From the NCBI GenBank assembly GCA_963281255.1, contig OY725491.1, positions 4,948,857-5,012,856 of the forward strand: 64,000 nucleotides of DNA, read 5' to 3'. Below, piece by piece: positions 36,501 to 41,396 of this stretch. The stretch comes from Aphrocallistes beatrix. Lineage: Eukaryota > Porifera > Hexactinellida > Sceptrulophora > Aphrocallistidae. A program made the translations under genes and the position numbers. Under the pieces are notes generated by a model that saw nothing but the letters and a program-made list of their open reading frames with translations, searched no databases and had not been told where the DNA came from. Position 1 is the stretch's first letter, and each line of letters opens with the position of its first letter.

Positions 36501-38269
36501 TTTATCAATTATTATCAGTATTGACAAGCTCGCTTCGCTTGCTTGCGCTGCGCGGCTGGCGGACACTTTGTGTCCGCCGGAGGCTCCCTTCGGTCGCCTG
36601 GGGTCACATTGGTTAATTATAAGGGAGATAACATCTCTAAATACGTCTGTCCTGCTGTTATAATCTATATCGCACGAAAAATCACCAAATTTATCAATTT
36701 TTAAAATATTGATGAGTAATGATGACGTAATAACAAAGTGATGAGTCATCATTTTTTGATGATAGTTACATCATATGTGAGGTATGTTAGTATACATATT
36801 ATATTAAAATTTCAACCATCTATCTCCTATAATGGCTGAGTTATGCTCGAATAACTGTGTTGCTTAACTTTCAAAAATGTGACAATGACGTCATAATTCC
36901 ATGATGAGTCGACATTTTGCTCTGAGCTCAGAACTTACTGGAGCCATAGCCAAAATACTCCCACATGCCAAAAATTAGCTTTCTATGACCGGCAGTTTAT
37001 TCAATCAATTCGTTACAGATATATTTATATATATATATACACATACACAATAATCGAGTTTTAATAGTAAGGATTATCCATTTTAATGCTACGTCACGTT
37101 TCACACTGAAATAATTTACCTATGCCCAAGCTGTGCCTAATATGCTTCGATTGGTGGCTACGCCAATAAATGAAAATAGAGCCCGAACTCTACTCAAAAA
37201 TTGAGCTTGATTCCAACTCTGTGGCAGATTCACAAGGATTATCTGAATACATGTAAATAATCTTTACAGTATATTAAAACTTTTTTTATGCTTGTCCGAA
37301 TTGATTGAAGATTTAGCAAGTCGTAGAGATATGAAAAGGGCGTGTAGGTGTCAAATGATATGACTAGGATTAAGTTCTAAGGTCTAGGCAAAATTTTCAC
37401 ACCTCTGCAAAAAAATGAATAAAATTTTGGACACCTTTTCTATACATTATACATAACTTCACTCTCACAATAGAAATCATTGTACGACCCTACAATAAAT
37501 TGTCATTGTTATTGAACTTCAGGGAAGGCCTAACATAAAAATTATGGCCCAGCAATGGACCATTTTTCCATGGAATATTGGTCTGGGAGACCATTCTTTC
37601 AGGAAAAATTGGTTCGTGGACCATTTCTATTTCTGAAAAAATTGGTCTCTGGAATTAAATTCCATAGAATAATACTCCCCGCGACCAAATCTTTCGCGGA
37701 TCAATTTCCCAGTGACAGACACATAAAGTAAACAAATTTCAAGAATTCAATTTGAATTTGCCTTCAACCATTGATCTATTGTTAGGGATGGGCATGCCTA
37801 ATTTCCGGGACGAGACCGTCCCGGAAAATCTAAATACCTAATTTCCGGGACGGGACGGCATCCCGCCCGGAAATTTGGTATCTTAACCCGTCCCGTCCAG
37901 GAAATTAGGTGCCTAGATTTTCGGGATTATTCCGTCCCGGAAATTAGGCTGCCCTTAGGGATACAGATTCCAGATATAGTATTTTCGATTGTATTTTGAT
38001 AATTTATTTACAATAGATTTATAAAATATCTGAATTTGAAATGGGTTGGTGAAAATAATGAATATTGGCACCCACTGGGATTTCACGGTGCTACGTCAAA
38101 TGCGCAAAGCGCACTTATTGGTAGTATAATCTATCCCTTTAGAGATGTTGATTGAACGTATTTGATGAAAATATAATTTAATGTTAACTTGAAACTTACT
38201 CTGTGATTGAACCTCATTAGTCAACCATCCAAAGATCAGTAAAGTTATAAAGAATAATTTTTCAGACAT
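12309..38269 (-). CDS. Gene 1: adhesion GPCR with 14 SRCR-type domains, mucin stalk, Ig, GAIN/GPS and 7TM (complete, 21 exons)
   Basis: This is predicted to be a cell-surface adhesion G-protein-coupled receptor. The exons join through GT/AG sites to 7167 nt in one frame (2388 residues). Rough layout in residues: signal peptide 1-23, SRCR-type domains 24 to about 1485, Ser/Thr-rich stalk to 1610, Ig domain and start of GAIN 1611-1804, GAIN 1805-1948, GPS and TM1-3 1949-2112, TM4-7 2112-2270, cytoplasmic tail to 2388. Every ectodomain exon is phase 1-1, which lets domains be added or lost without a frame change. Known family biology: GAIN domains self-cleave at HL|T in the GPS and the freed N-terminus (here TSFAVFV) acts as a tethered agonist. 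The SRCR array is presumably the ligand-binding part; the ligand is unknown. Gene 2 lies 2.8 kb upstream in the same orientation. Exon ends were placed by eye without transcript support. Confidence 0.85.
12810..13430 (-). CDS. Gene 1 exon 20: TM4-TM7 and start of the cytoplasmic tail
   Basis: Adhesion-class landmarks are clear: IVFGWTFPIVIPII (TM4), the Cys of ECL2 in TTQHCFLTYEDG, WAFIAPIIAIILANMIIL (TM5), LILTPLLGIPWIILLLN (TM6) and FIITNGLMGIFFFFVITM (TM7). A basic KKLLKKKKGEYS stretch and a Ser-rich tail follow. By eye it differs from gene 2 at about 20 of 208 residues, most of them in the tail. Confidence 0.9.
13759..14248 (-). CDS. Gene 1 exon 19: GPS motif and TM1-TM3
   Basis: The exon starts AKFSFDVYSN, leads to STCVFLNGTSW and the cleavage block NCESSHLTSFAVFVTP. 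HL|T is the expected self-cleavage point, and TSFAVFV would be the tethered agonist. TM1 is the IASIVSYVVVSISF segment, TM2 the YFNYCLSLTLAFGLFLFGI segment, TM3 the ILCKIIAFLLHYLWLSVFVW segment. Only two of the usual four GPS cysteines are present and the usual first Trp is Leu. The donor is GTAAGT in phase 1. Confidence 0.88.
14919..15044 (-). CDS. Gene 1 exon 18: GAIN domain strand exon
   Basis: A 42-codon phase 0-0 exon (IATSIVKRIEVEES, then IVELTEN). It is supported by its match in position, phase and first residues (IAT.I) to the 45-codon exon of gene 2 at 43799-43933. It ends in a GTGAGT donor; the open frame that continues past it is intron. Confidence 0.65.
15496..15801 (-). CDS. Gene 1 exon 17: GAIN domain, middle part
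   Basis: Phase 0-0 exon: LAITLNTLERFSQRLSEELA, then VVSQLITIVVQNVELESRED and VMMTLSTNLAVILSIDGKSL. The helix-then-strand pattern and the position before the GPS fit the GAIN fold. A decayed inverted copy of part of this exon lies at 40152-40300. Confidence 0.75.
15965..16545 (-). CDS. Gene 1 exon 16: Ig-like domain and start of GAIN
   Basis: An I-set-like Ig domain opens the exon: IECTATGDPTPDIYWSRD (first Cys and Trp), then VFYCVAENSAGRDVVSV (second Cys). An acidic helical stretch follows (TSALDGIMDELDEVEFI through ATIAQTIVEKTNGTF) and looks like the helical N-part of a GAIN domain. It begins in phase 1 and ends in phase 0, marking the switch from shuffled ectodomain exons to the GPCR core. 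Confidence 0.82.
16654..17328 (-). CDS. Gene 1 exon 15: SRCR domain 14 plus Ser/Thr-rich mucin-like stalk
   Basis: This is the last SRCR domain (HIRLANKDSGVLEIYLNQ, WGYVCDDGWNRIASEVVCKQ, LGLDSL, CIGNESTIFECTHTLRHDC, ITCGS). The same exon then runs into about 125 residues of almost pure Thr/Ser/Pro/Asn. The stalk contains five near-perfect 16-residue units reading TTTTTILTNTSSSTPS (48 bp each). Such stretches usually carry O-glycans and hold the binding domains away from the membrane. A long antisense open frame here is only the repeat read backwards. Confidence 0.88.
16737..16976 (-). repeat. Coding 48-bp minisatellite in the gene 1 stalk
   Basis: Five direct 48-bp units follow each other with almost no change, including a GTT/AAC trinucleotide run. 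The period is a multiple of three, so copy-number changes keep the frame and would only lengthen or shorten the stalk by 16 residues. Confidence 0.9.
17417..17725 (-). CDS. Gene 1 exon 14: SRCR-like domain 13
   Basis: Variant class: DGCESYAPNAASFPQIVRYY, WYHLCMDGFTQENADVVCRE, CTGMETSLCDCSSSIESC and LQCNTPG. Phase 1-1, donor GTTTGT. Confidence 0.86.
17795..18308 (-). mobile_element. Helitron-like fragment interrupted by a Tigger-like MITE
   Basis: Its minus-strand 5' end is A|TCTTTACTATTAAAAC at 18308, and family sequence (ATTTCAGCCTTCTATCACC in plus reading) reappears left of 17877. The MITE at 17878-18283 is inserted in its TA run. The 3' hairpin end is missing. Confidence 0.7.
17878..18283. 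mobile_element. pogo/Tigger-like MITE rich in GGTTATAAGAAC repeats (406 bp)
   Basis: Inverted ends CAGTGG.. and ..CCACTG; the left side has a TA, the right flank is imperfect. Inside, the unit GGTTATAAGAAC (and its inverse) occurs many times on both halves. Confidence 0.8.
18343..18639 (-). CDS. Gene 1 exon 13: SRCR domain 12
   Basis: Canonical SRCR: QGQIRLTLQNKPLFYYNQ, WRDICSRRWDTGDSDVACRQ, LGYRNAF, CFGNETQLSECRYHLASHC and LTCQPG. The donor is GTAAGC. The 3-kb intron before it holds a head-to-head Helitron-like dimer. Confidence 0.87.
18650..19579. other. Intron sequence, gene 1 exon 12-13 interval, left part
   Basis: AT-rich intron with a weak similarity to the palindrome family around 18880-18960. 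Nothing else recognised. Confidence 0.4.
19580..20543. mobile_element. Head-to-head dimer of Helitron-like elements (964 bp)
   Basis: The left half is a minus-strand element and the right half a plus-strand element of the same family, joined at their 5' sides on a short TA run near 20040-20050. Both outer ends finish CTTG followed by T, with the family's GC-rich hairpin (GTGTCCGCC type) just inside. The two halves differ by many changes, so the fusion is not very recent. Confidence 0.8.
20544..21020. other. Intron sequence with a Helitron-family scrap
   Basis: Around 20815-20945 the sequence (AATTGATTGAAGAACT, GCGAAATTTTCACATCTC) resembles the inner part of the long Helitron-like subtype in plus orientation. 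Otherwise nothing recognised. Confidence 0.45.
21021..21178. mobile_element. hAT-type MITE, GGGCATGCC family (copy 2)
   Basis: 158 bp with inverted GGGCATGCCTAATTTTCGGG ends and a perfect 8-bp duplication GTAGTGAT at 21013-21020 and 21179-21186. Confidence 0.9.
21590..21656 (+). mobile_element. Helitron-like 3' end fragment beside the exon 12 donor
   Basis: Family hairpin (GTGTCCGCAAGCCGCGCAG, AAGCAAGCGAAGTGC) in plus orientation, ending CTTC|T instead of CTTG|T, about 17 nt from the donor of gene 1 exon 12. Confidence 0.65.
21674..21985 (-). CDS. Gene 1 exon 12: SRCR-like domain 11
   Basis: Variant class: GDCEVHAPFATERFQIVEYF, RYYLCADGFTAENADVVCRE, CFGNESSICNCTTSQQSC and VQCGTPG. It pairs with domain 9 as domain 10 pairs with domain 8, so an exon pair seems to have been duplicated. 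A Helitron-like 3' end lies about 17 nt into the downstream intron. Confidence 0.87.
22012..22369. mobile_element. hAT-like MITE rich in GGTTAAC repeats
   Basis: Inverted ends CAAGGCT..GGTTAAC and their complement (GTTAACCGAATCTAGCCTTG). Several GTTAACCG copies lie on both sides of an AT-rich core. No clean flanking duplication. Confidence 0.65.
22558..22887 (-). CDS. Gene 1 exon 11: SRCR domain 10
   Basis: Canonical SRCR: QGTLRYSSFYRDVLEIYYNG, WSYICPDSWSDTDSTVACRQ, LGFTRY, CIGSESSIIDCSFTNNSC and LYCTGG. Phase 1-1, donor GTAAGA. Confidence 0.87.
23440..23920. mobile_element. Foldback element with tandem sub-repeats
   Basis: The left arm has repeats of CGTTAGTTCGAAT..GAATTTGGGCATATA; the right arm has inverted ATTCGAACTAACG..ATGCCCAAATT repeats, about 36 bp each. 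Outer edges TGTTTGTTTGGGG and CCCCGCTTGTTTTG roughly pair. No coding potential. Confidence 0.7.
24505..24667 (-). mobile_element. Helitron-like 5' fragment abutting the exon 10 donor
   Basis: The minus strand reads CTTATATATTAAAAGG and then family sequence (TTGTCCGAATTGATTGAAGA, TGTAGATATCAAATGATACC). It begins with GC where the family has TC. Only three intron bases separate it from gene 1 exon 10. Confidence 0.65.
24671..24982 (-). CDS. Gene 1 exon 10: SRCR-like domain 9
   Basis: Variant class: GDCDVFAPYATQSYQIVEYF, RYYLCADGFTAENADVVCRD, CLGSEASLCKCPTFLQSC and VKCGTPG. It is close kin of domain 11. The donor GTAGC runs straight into a Helitron-like end three bases into the intron. Confidence 0.86.
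25219..25545 (-). CDS. Gene 1 exon 9: SRCR domain 8
   Basis: Canonical SRCR: QGTLRYSNQYPNMLEIYING, WSHICQYHWDNADSSVACRQ, LGYTSY, CDGTESSLIDCSYSNASC and LLYCTGG. It closely resembles domain 10, so the two probably arose by a fairly recent duplication. Confidence 0.87.
25612..25926 (-). CDS. Gene 1 exon 8: SRCR-like domain 7
   Basis: Variant class: an early Cys (EGCQSY), WYYLCSNSISTKEADVICREN, CNGNESSLCDCSMMQMQC and IRCSQPG. Phase 1-1, donor GTATAG. Confidence 0.85.
26007..26303 (-). CDS. Gene 1 exon 7: SRCR domain 6
   Basis: Canonical SRCR: NGSLKLSKGTSGILEVYLNG, WKRVC, DFACRYLGYRNAV, CLGNETNILECVYDLASTC and a final SCRTG. Phase 1-1, donor GTACAG. Confidence 0.87.
26440..26739 (-). CDS. Gene 1 exon 6: SRCR-like domain 5
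   Basis: Variant class: DGCESLLRNPESLEAVQIYI, WYYMCQDNFTQQTADIICREN, a CDGNENSICACEKIPQQC block and HVQCRKQ. Phase 1-1, donor GTATGT. Confidence 0.85.
26990..27313 (-). CDS. Gene 1 exon 5: SRCR domain 4
   Basis: Opens KGSLRFIRR, then GEWKLVCDLPLNSLGADIIC, RSAGFRRAESFH, the CFGNETSLLDCSYREHTGC block and a closing TCEEG. Phase 1-1, donor GTATTC. Confidence 0.83.
27380..27785. repeat. Intronic foldback (about 400 bp)
   Basis: The edges ATAGTAGGCTCCCACTCGTG and AGTGGGAGCCTATATTTCGC are inverted. Inside, TTATAATGGGA, GTAAAAGGCGTACTT and GCTCAAATAAGCTAGTAACTT are matched by their complements. Probably a non-autonomous transposon; family not assigned. Confidence 0.7.
27820..28137 (-). CDS. Gene 1 exon 4: SRCR-like (variant) domain 3
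   Basis: The first of the variant class that alternates with canonical SRCR domains. The Cys comes early (ETCATS), then WFYICPDSFTKSDADVICRN, a YACSGNESSLCSCPSDTSTC block and a last ILCHEP. The donor is GTGAGT. The usual Asp-Gly-x-Leu-Arg opening strand of canonical SRCR exons is absent. Confidence 0.8.
28670..29710 (+). mobile_element. Decayed element-derived coding remnant, family not assigned
   Basis: A long plus-strand stretch in a gene 1 intron with protein-like segments such as NLQNIWERATISTIVRQSI and ESSRAAAAIYNAGLSDLGIL. They recall a protein type repeated in some invertebrate genomes, but I cannot name it with confidence. It is broken in several places and looks old. Treated as a fossil. 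Confidence 0.4.
29909..30856. repeat. 44-bp minisatellite, about 19-20 units, with 262-bp higher-order period
   Basis: Unit core GTCGCAGTGGGGTACAAATG, GACCCCAGTGAATATGACGT. Each unit has a short inverted GGGGT/ACCCC pair. A variant reading CAGTAATATGACGCCCTAG recurs at 30119, 30381 and 30643, exactly 262 bp (six units) apart. Long open frames on the minus strand are only the repeat. Confidence 0.93.
30967..31010 (+). mobile_element. Possible solo Tc1-like terminus
   Basis: TA followed by CACTCCCTTAGCAAAGGTAT and TCGTACACC resembles Tc1-type terminal repeats. No partner end was found. Confidence 0.35.
31388..31745. repeat. Diverged palindrome-family start and a foldback with GTCACTTGTTAGAAT repeats
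   Basis: 31395-31480 resembles the CATAGCC..TGTATATAAGGCC start of the palindrome family. Then GTCATTTGTTAGAATTTTGA and GTCACTTGTTAGAAT tandem repeats face inverted copies (ATTCTAGCAAATGACAACTT) at 31680-31740. Confidence 0.55.
31890..32705 (+). mobile_element. Decayed mariner transposase
   Basis: Mariner landmarks in order: SLEDDKRSDRPITSTT, DRRITLDLLEEYTRIS, LVPKMLNNDQERVRLEISED, DETWIYLYDSET, KKRRGKTKKGILLYMDN, then HPLYSPDLAPS-like and LKKNLKGNHF, and a last VKRDYVEK. It crosses all three frames with several stops, so it is inactive. DETWIY carries the second catalytic Asp; LYMDN stands where LLHDN is usual. It lies in the intron between gene 1 exons 3 and 4. Confidence 0.82.
33029..33364 (-). 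CDS. Gene 1 exon 3: SRCR domain 2
   Basis: A divergent SRCR domain: EGTIRLASDDGRFLQTYIN, then IACRELGYSKV, a weak C..N.S.LSDC block and a final RCETG. There is extra sequence between the first strand and the ACRELG motif. I chose the upstream of two candidate AG acceptors because it keeps phase 1. Confidence 0.75.
33365..34212. other. Intron sequence, gene 1 exon 2-3 interval, left part
   Basis: AT-rich intron. The open frame at 33817-34020 (+) has no recognised similarity. Nothing else seen. Confidence 0.4.
34213..34585 (-). mobile_element. Helitron-like element, 3' end intact, 5' end lost
   Basis: 3' end (on minus) ..GCGAAGCGCGCTTG|T with the GTGTCCGCA hairpin, then inner family sequence (TTGGAAGCTAGTCTCTAGCC in plus reading). 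The TC..TATTAAAA 5' end is not present. Confidence 0.72.
34716..34783. mobile_element. Short pogo-like MITE relative (68 bp)
   Basis: AGTTGACTCCGCTTAAT and its complement GGTGGAGTTGACTG flank a short core, with TA at the right. An internally deleted relative of the 11033 and 44526 copies. Confidence 0.6.
35030..35195 (+). mobile_element. Helitron-like inner fragment, plus orientation
   Basis: GCTAGAGACTAGCTTCCAAC, then CATATTTTTGGATCTATA and AATAGGCTA repeat the inner part of the element at 34213 in the opposite orientation. Confidence 0.5.
35255..35563 (-). CDS. Gene 1 exon 2: SRCR domain 1
   Basis: A canonical SRCR domain on one phase 1-1 exon. Visible marks are NGDLRLSLGYEGLLEIYYNG, WGYVCSDGWGD, SVACRNLGFG, the NCTGSENNLINCDY block and a closing cysteine. 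Acceptor TAG and donor GTAAGC flank it. Confidence 0.88.
35842..36223. mobile_element. Palindrome-family element (382 bp, internally shortened)
   Basis: Ends CATAGTCTAC and GTAGGCTATG in inverted orientation, flanked by GTTGATT/GTTGATC (7 bp, one mismatch). The centre carries GGAAATAGTTCG repeats not seen in the long copies. Confidence 0.8.
36525..37073 (-). mobile_element. Helitron-like element (549 bp), both ends present
   Basis: On the minus strand it runs A|TCCTTACTATTAAAACTCG ... GCGAAGCGAGCTTG|T. It has a TA microsatellite near the 5' end and, near the 3' end, a perfect hairpin GGCGGACACAAAGTGTCCGCC (palindrome) followed by a GC-rich AAGCAAGCGAAGC tract. The insertion point is A/T with no target duplication, as Helitrons do. 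The usual CTRR end is CTTG here. Confidence 0.82.
37270..37430 (+). mobile_element. Helitron-like inner fragment
   Basis: CTTGTCCGAATTGATTGAAG, GTGTAGGTGTCAAATGATA and AAAATTTTCACACCTCTGC match the 5' part of the long subtype (54225 copy), here in plus orientation. Confidence 0.55.
37790..37954. mobile_element. hAT-type MITE, GGGCATGCC family (copy 3)
   Basis: 165 bp with inverted ends GGGCATGCCTAATTTCCGGG / CCGGAAATTAGGCTGCCC and a perfect 8-bp duplication TTAGGGAT at 37782-37789 and 37955-37962. Confidence 0.9.
38200..38269 (-). CDS. Gene 1 exon 1: start codon and signal peptide
   Basis: The exon starts MSEKLFFITLLIFGW and ends TNEVQSQ, a classic signal peptide with a Lys near the N-terminus, a hydrophobic core and a polar cleavage region. 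It ends in a GTAAGT donor in phase 1, which fits the phase-1 acceptor of the first SRCR exon (junction codon AGT, Ser). It is only 70 nt, below usual ORF cut-offs. The next exon is 2.6 kb away because several elements sit in the intron. Confidence 0.8.
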
Positions 38270-38328
38270 TTAAGAGAGTCATTAACGTTTGAGTTAGTCT
38301 AGGATATGTATAAAATTAGATGTAGTTG

Positions 38329-38337
38329 TATATATAT
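38329..38337 (-). promoter_or_regulatory. Possible TATA box of gene 1
   Basis: A TATATATA run lies about 60 nt upstream of the gene 1 start codon on the minus strand, at a fitting distance for a short 5' UTR. The DNA is AT-rich, so such a run can occur by chance. Confidence 0.3.
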
Positions 38338-38843
38338 CCTACATCTGCACATACCTATTGCAATTACGTACTCTTTCGACACGGTTGTTAACAGTAGTAG
38401 AACATGTTATTCAACATCTGTGTATTGTGTTACATATAAACCTATAGTGTACCCTTATCTGTAAACTGCTTATTGGACAAACTCATGAAGTTACTGTATT
38501 ACTAATGTATATAATAGAAAACCATATAATTTGAAATTGGTATATGTTAGCCTTTAAGCTAGTCAAACAGCTAGTCAATTGTCGGTAAGGCTAGTCAATT
38601 GTCGGTAACTATGTCACAAAGATTGCAGCAAACAATCTCTTATCATAACAAATTATATGAACATTATTCACCTTTATTTTAAACCAGAAATATTTCAGGT
38701 TAGATATACAAAAAATAATGACAAAATTCGGATTCTCTGAAGTTCCCCCACAACTTGTAGTTCACTCAGAATCAAGTATAGTAATTATATATCTTGACAC
38801 CATTTTTTAATTGTTAAGAATTTACGCTTCAGTTATATATGTA

Positions 38844-39870
38844 CATAGCCTACTGTATATAAGACCTCACAGTAACTTGCGGATTTGGGACTAGGGATGC
38901 GGTAGAAGATGTTTGAACTAATACATGAGCTGCCTTATATCATTAACAAAGCACAATAGAGCTTAGGAAAGTATTACCAGCATATACAAATATGGTGTCA
39001 AAGTACCCATATCCGTTTTTAAAATTTAGATTAATCATCATATTATTGCGCAACAGGTTATATTTGGGTCAAATTTAGTGATTAAGAGCACTTCTAAGTG
39101 TTTTTATTATACATTTCTTCGCCTAGAACTGAGATGTGAATGGGTTAATACGAAAAACTTTTTCATGGAATATTCCTACATTCCAGTATTGCTTTGGAAA
39201 CGTTTTTTGGTCAGTTGGGGATATATCTTGAAAACCGCGATAGCTAGACATTCAAATGTAATTCCATTTGATAGCAAATAGACTAGTTCTTATTAAGCGA
39301 TAATATAATTTCGACGTCTAAATACAATGGCTTACGAGATATTCAACAAATTACCAAATGTGACCAATATGATAAATTGTCTAATAACTCTTAAATTATT
39401 GAATTTAGACATAGAAACTGTATTATCGCTTAATGGGAAGTAGTCTATTTGCTATCAAATATAATTACATATGAATGTCTAGCTATTGTGGTTTTAAGAT
39501 ATAATCTCAACTGACCAAACATATTTCCATAGCAACACTGGAATGTAGGAACTTTCCATGAAAAAATTCAAAAATTTTCGTATTAATAACCCATTCGCAT
39601 CTCAGTTCTAGGCGAAAAAATGTATAATAAAAACACTTAGAAGTGCTCTTAAACGACCTTCAAAAATCACTAAAATCACTAAATTTGACCCAAATATAAC
39701 CTGTTGCACAATCATATAATGACTAATCTAAATTTTAACAACGGATATGGGTACTTTGACACCATATTTATATTTGCTGGTAATACATTCCTTAGTTCAA
39801 CCATCTTCTACCGCCTACCCTAGTCCCAAATCCGCAAGTTACTGTGAGGCCTTATATACAGTAGGCTATG
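38844..39870. mobile_element. Palindrome-family element (1027 bp)
   Basis: Starts CATAGCCTACTGTATATAAG and ends with its complement; the two arms of about 500 bp mirror each other. A perfect 7-bp duplication ATATGTA flanks it (38837-38843, 39871-39877). No open frame. Confidence 0.9.
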
Positions 39871-40151
39871 ATATGTATTATTTCATGATTTGACAATTTT
39901 CTTAGAAGAAGTACTTTCTCAATCATTTTGGATGGTAACATTTCCTTTTCTAATCGGCCCTTGGACCGGTCGTATAAAATCGAGTATCTATCCCAATAAT
40001 TATTTTTTTCGGAATATCTACGTATATAAGTACTGGTTGAAAGGGAATCTATTAAGCATTTCAACGAATGAATTGGGGTTACATTGTTACTAACACCTTT
40101 TAAGAATATTGACCCTAAAATATGCATATTGAATATCTCAAGTAAAATAAA

Positions 40152-40300
40152 CGACAGAGTGAAGAATTGGCAAATAGTGAAGTGAATTCTGTAAAACGAT
40201 TGTGTCTCAATTGATCACAACTGTGGTACAAAACGTTGAGTAATAAAGCAGGGAATAAGGAGAGACGAAAGCTGGGATCGCACTTCCAATGAAGATTTGG
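40152..40300 (+). pseudogene. Inverted fragment of a GAIN exon
   Basis: On the plus strand, EELANSEVNSVK and, one base over, KTIVSQLITTVVQNVE match gene 1 exon 17 (SEELANSELNSVK, TVVSQLITIVVQNVE) very closely at DNA level. Homology runs on to the CTTCCARTGAAG stretch. It has a one-base frame change and stops, lacks splice sites, and lies opposite to both genes in the spacer between them. Confidence 0.8.
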
Positions 40301-41028
40301 CAGTTTTTAGAGGTTAATTCATGTGGGAAAGTCAACGGCGGGGCTGTTTCTAGTCATTATGTACAGGTTACCTCTATATACAAGTATATAGTGAGAAAGC
40401 AGGTACCACTGTATATTTATGTGCTGAGGCATAGCCTATTTAATATAAGGCCTGACAGTAACTTAGAAAATAAGGACCAAGGATGAAAAACAAGATGGTA
40501 ATATTTATCGAACCATAATATTTAATATCGAAAATATTACAATAATTAATCACATTTATTATAAATATTATTTAAATGAATACTACTATTGATCACATAC
40601 GTACTATTATTCAGAACTTTTATATTACACATACTGCTAGTAGTCAATTTTGAATCACTCTGCTCCTTTAATTAATATTAGCTTCTATCTCATTCCATCA
40701 TACCACTCTTGTTCTGTCTTTGGATGCAAGAATAATTACAACCACAACATTCTATATACTAGTACATATATAGAATACTATGCTACAACGTTGATGATAG
40801 GGTTCCAGTTTTCAAAATGCCTGAAAGTTCAACTGACCTAAAATAGGCATGGATTTCTCACACACCTCAATGATGCAAGGTACGAAAGGTAGCAATAGTC
40901 ATAATATACGTAAGCATATACACTGGGGAAGTATTCAAAAAAAATAAAATATACACATTCTTGCATACTACATTAGTTAGAGCAAATAAGTCAGTAGAAA
41001 TGCTGTAGTGAGCACAAAGTTGGTGTTA

Positions 41029-41396
41029 CTAGTCCAAACTCTGGTAGACTTTCTTGTCTACCTCTACGCTTTTGCCAGTATTTTGTTTAGTGGCATCACT
41101 TGGATATTCAAAACCGCTAAAGGAACTCTCTTGGGCAATCTCGGCGGATTTAGGCGAATCCTTCTCACCCTCAGTATCTTTAGGTGCCAGCATATCGTGG
41201 ATATTAGGTTGGTCAGGTTTTACAGTGAGTGGAATGTCATAACGTGTTTCTTGTCCCGACTCATCCCTGGAACTCTTTGACTTTGGTTTTGGGAGATTCT
41301 TTGGTCTAGGAGGAGTGTTATATCTTGAAGATATTGATCCTGTTGGTGATTTGGCTTCCCCACCATCATCTTGAACCTCAGAAGTACCCATTCGCT
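41029..41396 (-). CDS. Gene 2 last exon: long C-terminal tail
   Basis: GTSEVQDDGGEAKSPTG, then a proline/basic block with NTPPRPKNLPKPKSK, then PNIHDMLAPKDTEGEKDS and ESSFSGFEYPSDATK, ending VYQSLD and TAG. The PPRPKNLPKPK stretch resembles SH3-binding ligands. This block of about 44 residues is absent from gene 1. Confidence 0.85.

Larger units (their letters stand above)
38270..41028. other. Spacer between gene 2 and gene 1
   Basis: It holds the palindromic element at 38844-39870, the inverted GAIN scrap at 40152-40300 and a diverged palindrome-family scrap near 40433-40495. Promoter elements of gene 1 and the 3' UTR of gene 2 must lie here; apart from one TATA-like run I see nothing firm. 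Confidence 0.6.

Noticed and set aside
39852-40127. 91-codon minus-strand frame next to a palindromic element
   Set aside because: It overlaps the edge of the element, has no recognised domain and is within chance expectation for AT-rich DNA.
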